A stretch of DNA of 64,000 nucleotides from Geodermatophilus amargosae (GTDB lineage Bacteria; Actinomycetota; Actinomycetes; Mycobacteriales; Geodermatophilaceae), in contig NZ_FPBA01000006.1 in the NCBI RefSeq assembly GCF_900116515.1, forward strand, positions 88,118-152,117, given 5' to 3'. The notes under the pieces were generated by a model. It did no database searches, was not told where the DNA came from, and was given only the letters and a program-made list of their open reading frames with translations. Both the position numbers and the translations under genes were made by a program. Shown here piece after piece: positions 1 through 8,513 of the stretch (position 1 is its first letter; each line of letters begins with the position of its first letter).

Positions 1-385
1 CGGTGGCCGCGACGGCGTCCGGCGGGGCGACGACGGCGCCGAGCACCAGCGCCGACACCAGGGGCAGCCCCGGCACCAGCCACCAGGCGGCCAGCCCGAC
101 GGCGACCGCCGTGAGCAGCACCGCCCCCACGGCGAGCATGCCGATCGGCCGCAGGTTGGCCCGCAGCCGCAGGTAGGAGCTGTCCAGCGCCGCGGAGTAC
201 AGCAGCGGCGGCAGGACCAGCGTGAGGATCAGCTCGGGGTCCAGCGCGTAGTCGGGGACGCCGGGTACGGCCGACACGGCGAGCCCGACGAGCACGAGCA
301 GCAGGGGTGGGGAGACGCCGAGCCGCCGGGCGAGCGCGCTGACGGCGAAGGACCCGGCGAGCAGGCCGACGAGCGGCAGCTCCAT
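1..385 (-). CDS. Na+/H+ antiporter, CPA1 family (N-terminal part; rest lies before the window)
   Basis: Partial gene: about 128 N-terminal codons are visible, read leftwards and running off the window start. The translation is a string of hydrophobic helices starting MELPLVGLLAGSFAVSALAR, with the CPA1-like stretch DPELILTLVLPPLLYSAALD near residues 50-70 and GAVVAPPDAVAAT at the edge, the region that in NhaP/NHE-type antiporters carries ion-translocating acidic residues. The family exchanges external protons for sodium or potassium across the plasma membrane and sets cytoplasmic pH. The ATG at 385-383 shares its A with the TGA of the upstream zinc-finger gene (TGATG), so the two are almost certainly translated together. 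The exact ion specificity cannot be told from this fragment. Confidence 0.85.
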   Translation of the reverse strand, partial: MELPLVGLLAGSFAVSALARRLGVSPPLLLVLVGLAVSAVPGVPDYALDPELILTLVLPPLLYSAALDSSYLRLRANLRPIGMLAVGAVLLTAVAVGLAAWWLVPGLPLVSALVLGAVVAPPDAVAAT

Positions 386-642
386 CAGACCAGCGCCTGG
401 TCCACGTAGCACCAGCGCCAGGACTCACCCGGCTCGACCGACCGGATCAGCGGGTGCCCGCTGGCGCCGGAGTGGGCGGTGGCGTGCCGGTTCGGCGAGG
501 AGTCGCAGCAGGCCACGTGCCCGCAGGACAGGCACATCCGCAGGTGCACCCACCGGCTGCCGATGGCCAGGCAGTCGGTGCAGCCCTCGGCCGAGTCCGC
601 CGTCACGTCCTGGACCTGGTCCAGGTGCCCGCAGGTCGTCAT
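385..642 (-). CDS. UBP-type zinc finger protein
   Basis: An 85-residue protein that is essentially one ZnF-UBP domain. Conserved zinc ligands are visible: CGHLDQV at the start, CTDCL, CLSCGHVACCDSS, then HATAHSGASGHP and a terminal WRWCYVD. In eukaryotes this fold binds the C-terminus of ubiquitin; in actinobacteria small stand-alone copies are common and their ligand is unknown. The start ATG at 642-640 is preceded by a purine-rich GAGGGGGA. It is the first gene of a two-gene unit with the Na+/H+ antiporter, overlapping its start by one base, which suggests a regulatory or accessory role for the transporter; that role is inference from position. Confidence 0.85.
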   Translation of the reverse strand: MTTCGHLDQVQDVTADSAEGCTDCLAIGSRWVHLRMCLSCGHVACCDSSPNRHATAHSGASGHPLIRSVEPGESWRWCYVDQALV

Positions 643-774
643 CGCGGTCCCCCTCTTCGTCGCACTCGGTCACGGGGAGTCGACCACCCGCGTGACGGGG
701 GCGGCAACGTCCTCCGGCCGGTCCGCTCTTCCCGTGGCAGGGTCGGCGGCGAGCGCGGGAGAGGGAGGGGTGCC

Positions 775-1710
775 GTGGACCTCGAGGAGGTCGCCGGGGA
801 GCTCTACGCCCTGCCGCCCGGGAGCTTCGTCGCCGCCCGCACCGAGGCCGCGCGCCGGGCCCGCGCCGCCGGGGACCGCCTGCTCGCGCGGGAGATCGGC
901 GCGCTCGGCAAGCCCTCGACCGCGGCGTGGGCCTGCAACGCCCTCGTCCGGGAGGCGCCCGACGAGATCGCCGGGCTGGTCGAGCTCGGCGACCTGCTGC
1001 GCGAGGCCCAGCAGACGCTGGCCGGCGACGACCTGCGGCAGCTGGGCACCCAGCGCTCCCGGCTGCTCGCCGCGCTCACCCGTCAGGCCCGGGCGGTCGC
1101 CGCGCGGCGGGGGCACCCGCTCAGCGACGCCGTCGCCGACCAGGTCGAGGAGACGCTGCGGGCGGCGCTGGCCGATCCGGACGCCGGCGAGGCGCTGCTG
1201 GCGGGCCGGCTGACCGCGCCGCTGTCCATCCGCGGCACGGGCTTCGGCAGCCGCCCCGACCTGCGGGTCGTGCCGCCGCCGCGCCCCGGGCGCACGGCGA
1301 CGGCGCCCCGGCCCCGGGGGACCGGCCGGGAGGACGCCGCCCGCCGGGCGGCGGAGGAGCGGCGGCGGGCCGCGCAGGAGCGCCGGGAGCACGAGCTGGC
1401 CGCCGCCCGCGGGGAGGCGGAGGAGGCCGAGCAGGCCGCCGCGGAGGCGGAGGAGGCCGCCCGGGCCGCCGCCGAGCGGGCCGGGCGGGCCGCCCGCCGG
1501 CAGGAGGAGCTCACCGCCCGCGCCGAGGAGCTGGCCGCCGAGCTCGACCGCGTGCGCGGGGAGGCCGCGTCGGCCGAGGCGGAGGCGGCACGGGCCGCCC
1601 GGCGCTCGTCGGCGGCCGACCGGGCGGCGGAGCGGGCGGCCGACGACCGCGACCGCGCCGCCGCCCGCGTGACCGAGCTGGAGCAGGCGCCGCTGGAGAC
1701 GGCCGACTAG
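775..1710 (+). CDS. conserved actinobacterial coiled-coil protein of unknown function
   Basis: A 311-residue soluble protein. I chose GTG 775 because GAGGGAGGGG ends five bases upstream; the open frame extends further but has no ribosome site. The N-terminal 110 residues are a folded-looking block (ELYALPPGSFVAARTEAARR, STAAWACNALVREAPDEI, QTLAGDDLRQLGTQRSRLL) that I have seen as a conserved actinobacterial hypothetical. From about residue 180 onward it is an Ala/Glu/Arg-rich coiled coil with heptad character (RRAAQERREHELAAARGEAE and similar) to the end. No signal peptide or membrane segment. Its stop codon lies in a CTAG that also ends the convergent DinB gene. No function can be assigned. 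Confidence 0.75.
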   Translation: MDLEEVAGELYALPPGSFVAARTEAARRARAAGDRLLAREIGALGKPSTAAWACNALVREAPDEIAGLVELGDLLREAQQTLAGDDLRQLGTQRSRLLAALTRQARAVAARRGHPLSDAVADQVEETLRAALADPDAGEALLAGRLTAPLSIRGTGFGSRPDLRVVPPPRPGRTATAPRPRGTGREDAARRAAEERRRAAQERREHELAAARGEAEEAEQAAAEAEEAARAAAERAGRAARRQEELTARAEELAAELDRVRGEAASAEAEAARAARRSSAADRAAERAADDRDRAAARVTELEQAPLETAD

Positions 1711-2225
1711 CCCATCGTCTTCTGGCCGTCGAGGGACTCCCGCAGGATGTCGGCGTGCCCGGCGTGCTGGGCGGTCTCCGCGACGACGTGCAGGAACACG
1801 CGGCGGGCCGAACGCACCGCACCGGGGGCGAACCACGGCGCCTCGGGCAGCGGGTGCGCGGAGTCGAGGTCGACGGTGCGGACCAGCTCGTCGGTGCGGG
1901 CGGCGACCTCGTCGTAGTGCGCGAGGACCGACTCCAGCGTCTCACCGGGCTGCAGCCCCCACTGCTCTCCCCACCCCTCCGGCGACTGCTGCAGCGCCGC
2001 CGTCCCGCGGACGACGAAGTCGGCCCACGACGCCTCGGTGGAGGCCACGTGCTTGACGATGCCGGCGAGCGTGAGCTCGCTGGCGGTGGTGCGCCGGGTG
2101 GCCTGCTCGGTGGTCAGACCCTGCACGGTGAAGCGCAGGAAGTACCGGTGCGCGGCGAGCGTCTCGAGCAGGTCGGCCCGCTCGGCGGTCAGGGCGGGAG
2201 CGGCGGGGGCGATCGGAGCGGTCAC
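1707..2225 (-). CDS. DinB/DUF664 family protein (putative metal-dependent enzyme)
   Basis: A 172-residue four-helix-bundle protein of the DinB/DUF664 superfamily, which includes mycothiol-dependent maleylpyruvate isomerases and thiol transferases. Visible family marks are the early helix LLETLAAHRYFLRFTVQGL, the ligand histidine in LAGIVKHVASTEASW (about residue 59) and the C-terminal HVVAETAQHAGHADILRE, where the histidines would complete a divalent-metal site. The GTG start at 2225-2223 follows GGAGG with a five-base gap. It is transcribed away from a WYL regulator 93 bases off, a pairing often seen for DinB proteins, so that regulator probably controls it. Substrate unknown. Confidence 0.85.
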   Translation of the reverse strand: MTAPIAPAAPALTAERADLLETLAAHRYFLRFTVQGLTTEQATRRTTASELTLAGIVKHVASTEASWADFVVRGTAALQQSPEGWGEQWGLQPGETLESVLAHYDEVAARTDELVRTVDLDSAHPLPEAPWFAPGAVRSARRVFLHVVAETAQHAGHADILRESLDGQKTMG

Positions 2226-2278
2226 GGGGTCCTCCGGGGGAGTGGTTCGAACTGGTGAGGACCATGCTCTCGGTAATT

Positions 2279-2297
2279 GCGGTCAGATCCTGACCGC
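2279..2297. promoter_or_regulatory. perfect inverted repeat in the DinB/WYL divergent promoter (operator candidate)
   Basis: GCGGTCAG and CTGACCGC form perfect 8-base arms around the 3-base centre ATC. The 19-base palindrome lies 22 bases before the WYL regulator start and 53 bases before the DinB start, in the only intergenic space between them. Its size suits a dimeric helix-turn-helix protein, most simply the adjacent WYL regulator acting on both genes. Confidence 0.6.
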
Positions 2298-2318
2298 TGT
2301 GTCAGCGAGGATGGGTCC

Positions 2319-3278
2319 GTGAGCGATCCCGGTGCCCGCACCCTGCGTCTCCTGTCGCTGCTACAGGCGCGCCGCTACTGGTCCGGCGCGGACCTCGCCG
2401 GCCGGCTCGGCGTCTCGGTGCGCACGCTGCGCCGCGACGTCGACCGGCTGCGCGAGCTCGGCTATCCCGTGTCGGCCTCCCGCGGCGTCGACGGCGGCTA
2501 CGCCCTCGCGCCGGGGGCCGCGCTGCCGCCGCTGGTCCTCGACGACGACGAGGCGGTGGCCCTCGCCCTCGGGCTGCAGGCCGCGGCCGGCTCGGCGGTG
2601 GCGGGCATGGCCGAGACCTCGGTGCGGGCGCTGGCCAAGGTCGTGCAGGTGATGCCGACGCGGCTGCGGCGGCGGGTCGAGGCGCTGCGCAGCGCGACGG
2701 TCTCCGGCTGGGGTCCGGCACCGGCCGCGGTCGCCGTCGACCCCGCCGTCCTGACCACCGTCGCGCTGGCCTGCCGGGACGCCGAACGGACCGCCTTCGG
2801 CTACACCCCAGCCGGCCGGGAGCGCACCGAGCGCACCGTGGATCCGCACCGGCTGGTGGCGCTGGGCCGCCGCTGGTACCTCGTCGGCTGGGACCTCGAC
2901 CGCGGCGACTGGCGGGTGTTCCGGCTTGACCGGCTCGACGCCCCGCGCGGCACCGGTGCCGTCTTCGCCCCGCGCCGGTTACCGGCCGAGGACGCCGCGG
3001 CCTACGTGCGCGAGCGGGTCGGCGGTGCGTGGGGGCGGCTCGTGGTGGAGGCGGTGGTGGCCGCGCCCGCGAAGCGGGTGCGCGACCGGATCGGCCCGTG
3101 GGCCACGGTGACCGACGACGGAGCCGGCTGCCGGGTGCAGATCGAGGCCGACGACCTCGACTGGGCGGCGGCGGCCCTCGGCCTGACCGGTGCGCCGTTC
3201 ACCGTGCTGAGCCCGCCGGAGCTCAAGGACCACCTGCGCGACCTCGCCGCCCGGTACGCGGCCGCCGGGGCACCCTGA
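2319..3278 (+). CDS. HTH/WYL-domain transcriptional regulator (YafY type)
   Basis: A 319-residue regulator with a DeoR-like winged helix at residues 5-60 (RTLRLLSLLQARRYWSGADL, LGVSVRTLRRDVDRLRELGY, then the wing GGYALAPG) and a WYL domain from about 140 to 215 carrying RRWYLVGWDLDRGDWRVFRL, the WYL core, followed by a C-terminal WCX-like region ending ELKDHLRDLAARYAA. WYL domains sense small ligands, often nucleic-acid or nucleotide-like. GTG 2319 is chosen because it begins the conserved HTH; a longer frame from 2277 has no supporting site. Divergent from the DinB gene with a perfect palindrome between them, so autoregulation and control of DinB are likely. Confidence 0.9.
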   Translation: MSDPGARTLRLLSLLQARRYWSGADLAGRLGVSVRTLRRDVDRLRELGYPVSASRGVDGGYALAPGAALPPLVLDDDEAVALALGLQAAAGSAVAGMAETSVRALAKVVQVMPTRLRRRVEALRSATVSGWGPAPAAVAVDPAVLTTVALACRDAERTAFGYTPAGRERTERTVDPHRLVALGRRWYLVGWDLDRGDWRVFRLDRLDAPRGTGAVFAPRRLPAEDAAAYVRERVGGAWGRLVVEAVVAAPAKRVRDRIGPWATVTDDGAGCRVQIEADDLDWAAAALGLTGAPFTVLSPPELKDHLRDLAARYAAAGAP

Positions 3279-3305
3279 CCGCCCGGGACCCCGGCGGACC
3301 GCGGG

Positions 3306-6161
3306 TCAGGGGGCGGCCGTCTCCTCGGGAGGCGCCTCGGCCGGTGCCTCGGGCGCCGGTGCCTCGGGGGCCGGTGCTTCTGCAGCCGGGACCTCCGGGG
3401 CCGGGGCCTCAGGGGCCGGTGCCTCCGGGGCCGGTGCCTCCGGGGCCGGGGCTTCTGGAGCCGGGGCTTCTGGAGCCGGGGCCGGGGCTTCTGGGGCCGG
3501 GGCTTCTGGGGCCGGCGCTTCCGGGGCCGGTGCCTCGGGGGCCGGCGCTTCCGGGGCCGGTGCCTCGGGGGCCGGTGCCTCTCGAGTCGGGGCCTCGGGG
3601 GCGGGGGCCTCCGGGGCGGGCGCCTCGGGGGCGGGCGCTTCCGAGGCCGGTGCTTCCTGAGGAGGTGCCTCCTCCGCCGGAGCGTCGCCGGCGGGCGGGT
3701 CACCGGTGGTCCCGCTGTCCGCGGGCCGCTCGCCCGGCTGTTCCGGGACGCCCGGGCCCGGCGGGTCGGCGTCCGGGGAGCCTCCTGTCCCGGCCCCCGG
3801 GTCCGGCGCGGTCGTCGCCCCGGGCTCCCCCTCCGCGGGAGGGCTCCCGCCGTCGGTCGGCGGACCACCGGTACCGGCTGACCCCTCCGCCGGGGACGGA
3901 TCCGGGACGGACGGTCCGCTCCCGTCGGGGTCCGTGACCGACGGGTCGGCGGACGGTGTGCCGCTGCCCGACGCGGACGTCCCCTGCTCCGTCCCGAGCG
4001 CGCGGGCCCGCTCTGCCAGCGCGGGGTCGACCGGCCGGTCGGCGTCGCCGGTGGTGCCCACCGGGCGCGCCTCCACGACGCCGGTCGCCTGGTCGACCAC
4101 GACGAGGGCGGACACGGGCGTCGGGCTGCTCTCCACCACGACGACCGTGGCGGGCGTGAAACCCGGCCACGGGTCGCCCCGGTACTCCGGCGAGGGGCGG
4201 GACGCGGGCGGGTCGAGCGGGTTGCCGCACACGCAACGGACCTGCGGGACACCCGAGTCGTCGACCAGCACCGCGGTCCCGGCCTGCAGCACCGACTGGA
4301 AGGGGGTCGCCCGGCCGTCGACGAAGCCGTGGTTGGTGACGGCCGTGTCGAAGCGCAGGACGACGGGCGTCAGCGACGCGAGGTGCTCGCCGATCCCCTC
4401 GGTCGGGACGTCCTGCACGTCGGCGAACGCAGCAGCCCGGTCGGGGTGCTCGGCCAGGAACGCGGTCATCGCCGCGACGTCGCACACCTCCTCCCCGCTG
4501 CCGCCGTACAGGCCCGGTTCGTCGCCCGTCACCGGGCTGCCGGCGGCCACGACCGGGGTGCCTCCGCCCGCGGTGCCTTCGTCCGGGCTGCCCCCGTCCG
4601 GGGTGCCTTCGTCCGGGGTGCCCCCGTCCGGGCTGTCTTCCTCCGGGCTGCCCCCGTCCGGGGTGCCTTCGCCCGGGGTGTACCCGCCCGCGGTGCCCCC
4701 GTCCGGGGTGGCCGCCTCCGGCCCCGTGTCGTCCGTCCCGGACGTGGGGTCGCCCGTCTCCCGTGCGGAGTCGTCCGTCCCCCGGGCGGGGTCGTCCGGG
4801 CCCGGCGTGGGGGCCCGGTCGGCTCCCGCGGTCCCCGGCGCGGGGTCGGCGGTCCCCGGCGGCGTCTGTCCCGGCATCGGGACGAAGGGGTCCTCGCCGG
4901 GGGCGTCGACGGGCTCCAGGGAGACCGGGGTCGCCGCCGGGGCGTCGGAGGCGTCGGAGACCAGCTGCGTCGCGGCCACCCCACCCGCGGTGGCCAGGGC
5001 CAGCCCACCGGTCACCAGGGCCGCCACCAGCCTCCGGCGGCGCCCGGACCGCGCGCCCGGCGCAAGGGGACGGTGCCGCCCGGCGTGGGAGGCCGACGGG
5101 GACGCGCCGCGGGCGACCCCGGCTCCGGCCGCAGGCACGACCGCCCGCGACGCACCCGCGCCGGCGGTCGGCGGTGCGGGTGGCGCCGACCGGAGCGGGA
5201 CGGTGTCCGGCGCCCGCACGAGCGCCGCGCGGGCGGCCCGCGCCAGCTCCCCGGCGCTCCGGTGCCGCTGGTCGGGGTCCGCGGCCATGCCGCGCGCCAC
5301 GACGCCGTCGAGCGCCTCCGGGACGGAGCCGACCACCGCGGAGGGGCGCGGGAGGGGCTCCGCGCCCGGCCCCGTGCCGCGCGGCGGCGGTCGTCCGGTG
5401 AGCAGCTCGTACAGGAGGCAGGCCAGCGCGTGCACGTCGACCCGGTGGTCGACGGGCCGGCCGGTCAGGTGCTCGGGGGCGACGTACCCGACGCTGCCGC
5501 CACCGGCTCCCGCGAGGCCGAAGCCGGTCAGGTGGCAGTCCGGGCGGGCGCTGTGCCCGGAGAGGAGCACGTCGGACGGCGTGACGTCGCCGTGCACGAG
5601 ACCGGAGGCGTGGGCGGCGTCGAGCGCGGCCGCGACCTGACCCACGACGTCCACGGCCCGGTCCGGCGGGAGCGGCCCCTCGGCGGCGAGCACCGCGGAC
5701 AGCGCCCGTCCGTCGACCAGTTGCGTGTCCACGTACAGCCGGCCGTCGATCTCGCCGGCTCCGTGGACGGCGACGACGTGCGGCTCGTCGACCTCCGCGG
5801 CGCGCCGGCAGTCACCGAGGAAGCGGTCCCGGAACCGCGCGTCGGCGGTGAGCGCGGGCAGCAGGATCCGGAGGGCGACGGTCCGGTGGCGGGAGGTGTC
5901 CCAGGCGCGGTGGACCTCGCCCGTGCGTCCGCGGCCCAGCAGCTCGTCCAGCTCGTAGGGGCCGAAGGTCTGGAGGGGCAGGAGCGCCTCCCGGGAGAGC
6001 GGGAGCCGGCACGTCGTTGCGCAGGCTCTCCCGAGTGTCGCCCCGATCCGGCGGGATGCGACGACGTCGTGACGACGCGCGGGGCCGCACGTCGGTCGGT
6101 CGCGACCGGATCGCGCACGGTGAGGCGCCACCCGGCGGAGGCCGCTGCCGGACCCCAGCAT
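3306..6161 (-). CDS. membrane-anchored serine/threonine pseudokinase with DUF6777-like extracellular domain and Pro-Ala-Glu repeat tail
   Basis: Up to 951 residues. The kinase fold spans about 67-315: glycine loop GRGRTGEV (77-83), APE (228-230) and the helix VHALACLLYELLTG are intact, but three catalytic positions are changed: the ATP lysine is Arg98 (TVALRIL), the catalytic loop reads HGDVTPSDV (Lys to Thr, Asn to Asp) and DFG is GFG (213-215). It therefore looks catalytically weak or dead. After a basic linker one membrane helix (RRLVAALVTGGLALATAGGV) leads to an exterior domain with CDVAAMTAFLAEHPDRAAAF, VTNHGFVDGRATPFQSVLQA and RCVCGNPLDPP, which matches DUF6777 as I know it. A Gly/Pro/Thr/Asp linker precedes that domain and an (A-P-E-A-P)n tail of over 100 residues ends the protein. 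Start is uncertain: ATG 6161 lies only 6 bases from the divergent SDR start; GTG 6131 is an alternative. Confidence 0.8.
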   Translation of the reverse strand: MLGSGSGLRRVAPHRARSGRDRPTCGPARRHDVVASRRIGATLGRACATTCRLPLSREALLPLQTFGPYELDELLGRGRTGEVHRAWDTSRHRTVALRILLPALTADARFRDRFLGDCRRAAEVDEPHVVAVHGAGEIDGRLYVDTQLVDGRALSAVLAAEGPLPPDRAVDVVGQVAAALDAAHASGLVHGDVTPSDVLLSGHSARPDCHLTGFGLAGAGGGSVGYVAPEHLTGRPVDHRVDVHALACLLYELLTGRPPPRGTGPGAEPLPRPSAVVGSVPEALDGVVARGMAADPDQRHRSAGELARAARAALVRAPDTVPLRSAPPAPPTAGAGASRAVVPAAGAGVARGASPSASHAGRHRPLAPGARSGRRRRLVAALVTGGLALATAGGVAATQLVSDASDAPAATPVSLEPVDAPGEDPFVPMPGQTPPGTADPAPGTAGADRAPTPGPDDPARGTDDSARETGDPTSGTDDTGPEAATPDGGTAGGYTPGEGTPDGGSPEEDSPDGGTPDEGTPDGGSPDEGTAGGGTPVVAAGSPVTGDEPGLYGGSGEEVCDVAAMTAFLAEHPDRAAAFADVQDVPTEGIGEHLASLTPVVLRFDTAVTNHGFVDGRATPFQSVLQAGTAVLVDDSGVPQVRCVCGNPLDPPASRPSPEYRGDPWPGFTPATVVVVESSPTPVSALVVVDQATGVVEARPVGTTGDADRPVDPALAERARALGTEQGTSASGSGTPSADPSVTDPDGSGPSVPDPSPAEGSAGTGGPPTDGGSPPAEGEPGATTAPDPGAGTGGSPDADPPGPGVPEQPGERPADSGTTGDPPAGDAPAEEAPPQEAPASEAPAPEAPAPEAPAPEAPTREAPAPEAPAPEAPAPEAPAPEAPAPEAPAPEAPAPAPEAPAPEAPAPEAPAPEAPAPEAPAPEVPAAEAPAPEAPAPEAPAEAPPEETAAP
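3318..3660 (-). repeat. tandem 15-base coding repeats (APEAP units) in the pseudokinase tail
   Basis: Short tandem units of roughly GCCTCGGGGGCCGGT type, varying at third positions, encode about 20 consecutive A-P-E-A-P blocks at the C-terminus of the pseudokinase. Such tails usually cross or decorate the cell wall. Length is likely to vary between strains by slippage. Confidence 0.85.
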
Positions 6162-6167
6162 GGGGGC

Positions 6168-6974
6168 ATGACGGAGTCAGCGGGCCGTGTCGCGGTCGTG
6201 ACCGGGTCGGAGTCGGGCATCGGACGCGCGGTGGCCGTGGCGCTCGCCGGGCAGGGGTGCGACGTCGGCATCACCTGGTACCGCGACGAGGCGCACGCCC
6301 GGGCCACCGCGGACGAGGTGCGCGCGGCGGGGCGGCGCGCGGAGGTGCGGCACGTCGACCTCACCCGGCTGCCGCAGGCCGCCGACGTCGTCGACGACCT
6401 CGCCGAGGCGCTCGGCGGCATCGACGTCCTGGTCAACGACGCCGGCACCGGGCACTCGACGCTGCTGTTGGACACCGACTACGAGACCTGGCGCGAGGTG
6501 ATGGCCACCGACCTCGACGCGGCGTTCCTGTGCCTGCAGCGCGCCGCCCGCCGGATGGTCGCGGCCGGGCGCGGTGGGCGGATCGTGAACGTCACCAGCG
6601 TCCACGAGCACCAGCCGAGGGTCGGCGCGGCCGCCTACTGCGCGGCCAAGGGCGGGCTCGGGCTGCTCACCAGGGTGGCGTCGATCGAGCTCGCCGAGTA
6701 CGGCATCACCGTCAACGCCGTCGCACCGGGGGAGATCTCCACGCCGATGACCGGCCAGGAGGACGAGGACCCGACCGCGCCCGGCCACGAGCGGCCCGGC
6801 GTCCCGGTCGGGCGACCCGGCAGCGCGCACGAGGTGGCCGCCGTCGTGGCCTTCCTCGCCTCCCCGGAGGCCTCCTACGTGACCGGCTCCTCCTACGCCG
6901 TCGACGGCGGCATGCTGCAGATGGGCCCGATGGCCGGCTCGCACATGACCGGCGACGACTGGCGCCGGCCCTAG
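6168..6974 (+). CDS. SDR family NAD(P)-dependent oxidoreductase
   Basis: A 268-residue classical short-chain dehydrogenase. Cofactor motif TGSESGIG (residues 13-20), the NNAG equivalent VNDAGTG, catalytic Ser in VNVTSVHEH, and YCAAK supplying Tyr and Lys are all present, as is the C-terminal [14 protein letters not shown]. An aspartate replaces the second Asn of NNAG. SDRs of this type oxidise or reduce sugars, polyols or ketones in the cytoplasm; the substrate is not readable. ATG 6168 follows GGGGGC. It diverges from the pseudokinase with almost no spacer and converges on the FAD monooxygenase, sharing a CTAG for both stop codons. Confidence 0.9.
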   Translation: MTESAGRVAVVTGSESGIGRAVAVALAGQGCDVGITWYRDEAHARATADEVRAAGRRAEVRHVDLTRLPQAADVVDDLAEALGGIDVLVNDAGTGHSTLLLDTDYETWREVMATDLDAAFLCLQRAARRMVAAGRGGRIVNVTSVHEHQPRVGAAAYCAAKGGLGLLTRVASIELAEYGITVNAVAPGEISTPMTGQEDEDPTAPGHERPGVPVGRPGSAHEVAAVVAFLASPEASYVTGSSYAVDGGMLQMGPMAGSHMTGDDWRRP

Positions 6975-8365
6975 CCGAGCAGCTCCAGCAGGCGGGCGCG
7001 GTCGGGACCGGGGAGCGGGGACGGCGGGCGCCGGTCGGCGGCGGCCATCCGCCCCTGCACCGCGGGCCGGGCGAGGAGCTCGGCCAGCGGCGCCATGCAC
7101 AACCGGTACTCGAGCATCGCGCGGAAGAGGTCGGCGTCGTGCATCGCGGCGCCGAGGAAGGCCCCGAGGTCCGGCGGCGGGGGAGGCGCGGGCCGGCCGT
7201 CCCGGGCGGCGGCCATCCCGGCCAGCCGGGCCCGGTCCTCGGTCCGCTGCTCGGAGACGAAGGGCCCGGCGGTGCGCTCGGTCTCCTCGTCCCAGGCCAC
7301 CGCCAGCTCGGCCGGCCGGTCGAGGTGCGCGGCGACGACGCGGCGCAGCAGCGCGGCGTGCAGGAGCCCCACCGACAGCCCACGGCCGGCCGAGGGGTTG
7401 GAGCAGGCCCAGGCGTCGCCGACGGTCAGCAGACCGGTGACGACGGGACGGCCGTCGACGACGAGGCGCCGGTGGCTGTCCAGACCGCCGGCCATCGCCA
7501 TCACCCCGTCCGCCGGCCGGCCGTCGAGCCAGTGTGCCTGCAGCGGGCAGGCCCCGATGACGCGGTCGAAGACCTCCGGGGAGCGCAGCGCCCTGAGCGG
7601 CGCGTCACCGCTCTGCCCGAAGACGGTCACCGACCAGGTGTCGTTGTCGCCGTCGAGCGTGAGCACCGAGATGCTGCCCAGCGGGGCGAGCGGCGGACCG
7701 AGCGGGGCCGGTCGCCGGGGTCCGGTGAGGTAGCGCGTGTAGTGGACGAACCCCGAGTCCTGCGCGCTGACGGCCGGCGGCCGGGCGCCGACGTCCTCCA
7801 GCCAGCCCGCCGAGGGGGTGCGCCGGCCGGTGGCGTCGACGACGAGGTCGGCCCGGACGTCCTCGCCGGCCGTCGTCCGCACCCCGGCGGCGTGCGGGAC
7901 CCCCTCCAGCGCCGGCGGACCCGGGAGCAGTCCCTCCACCCGGACGCCGCGGCGCACGGTGACCCCGGGCGTGTCCTCGGCCGCGGCGGCCACGGCCGAC
8001 TCGACCACCGGCCGGCGTCCGGTGACGCCGCGCAGCCGCTCGTCGCCCGGCCGCGGCGCGCGGTCGGTCATCGAGGGCGGCATGGAGGTCAGCCGGTCCA
8101 CCTCCACGCACCCGGCGTCGACCAGCCGCGTCGTCAGGCCGGGCAGCTCCTCGTCGGCGACGGTGCGGAAGCGGGGGAACAGGGTGTGCGGCTGCCGGAA
8201 CTGGGCGACGCCGGTCCGGCGCCAGGTGTCCCAGGCCTCGGCCGGGGTGGCCGGGGCGCCGTCGGGATCGGCCTCGAGGACGGTCACGTCGTGCCCGTCG
8301 CGCGCCAGCATCATCGCGGCACCGAGCCCCACCACCCCGCCGCCGCACACCACCACCGAGGCCAT
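6971..8365 (-). CDS. FAD-dependent monooxygenase/oxidoreductase
   Basis: A 464-residue flavoprotein of the tryptophan halogenase/PHBH-like group. The N-terminal Rossmann motif [20 protein letters not shown] (residues 4-23) is followed by the acidic end of beta-2 ([10 protein letters not shown]), a mid-chain [16 protein letters not shown] (the DG/ATG motif) and [20 protein letters not shown], which corresponds to the second FAD-binding GD motif. These enzymes hydroxylate or epoxidise small organics using NAD(P)H and O2. ATG 8365 is chosen over the longer frame because AGGAG lies just upstream. It is the last of three same-strand genes (protease, GGDEF protein, this one) but the 148-base gap upstream leaves cotranscription open. 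Confidence 0.85.
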   Translation of the reverse strand: MASVVVCGGGVVGLGAAMMLARDGHDVTVLEADPDGAPATPAEAWDTWRRTGVAQFRQPHTLFPRFRTVADEELPGLTTRLVDAGCVEVDRLTSMPPSMTDRAPRPGDERLRGVTGRRPVVESAVAAAAEDTPGVTVRRGVRVEGLLPGPPALEGVPHAAGVRTTAGEDVRADLVVDATGRRTPSAGWLEDVGARPPAVSAQDSGFVHYTRYLTGPRRPAPLGPPLAPLGSISVLTLDGDNDTWSVTVFGQSGDAPLRALRSPEVFDRVIGACPLQAHWLDGRPADGVMAMAGGLDSHRRLVVDGRPVVTGLLTVGDAWACSNPSAGRGLSVGLLHAALLRRVVAAHLDRPAELAVAWDEETERTAGPFVSEQRTEDRARLAGMAAARDGRPAPPPPPDLGAFLGAAMHDADLFRAMLEYRLCMAPLAELLARPAVQGRMAAADRRPPSPLPGPDRARLLELLG

Positions 8366-8513
8366 GTCCGACTCCTCGCGTCCGAGCCCGGCCCCGTGCT
8401 CCTGCGGAGCCTCCTCGCGGGCGGTGCGGACCGGGCCGGTCCCGGCGCGCGCGTCCCCGGGCGGTGGCGCGTCGGCACGCAGCGGCGGGCGGGCGTGACC
8501 GTCCGGCCGCGGG

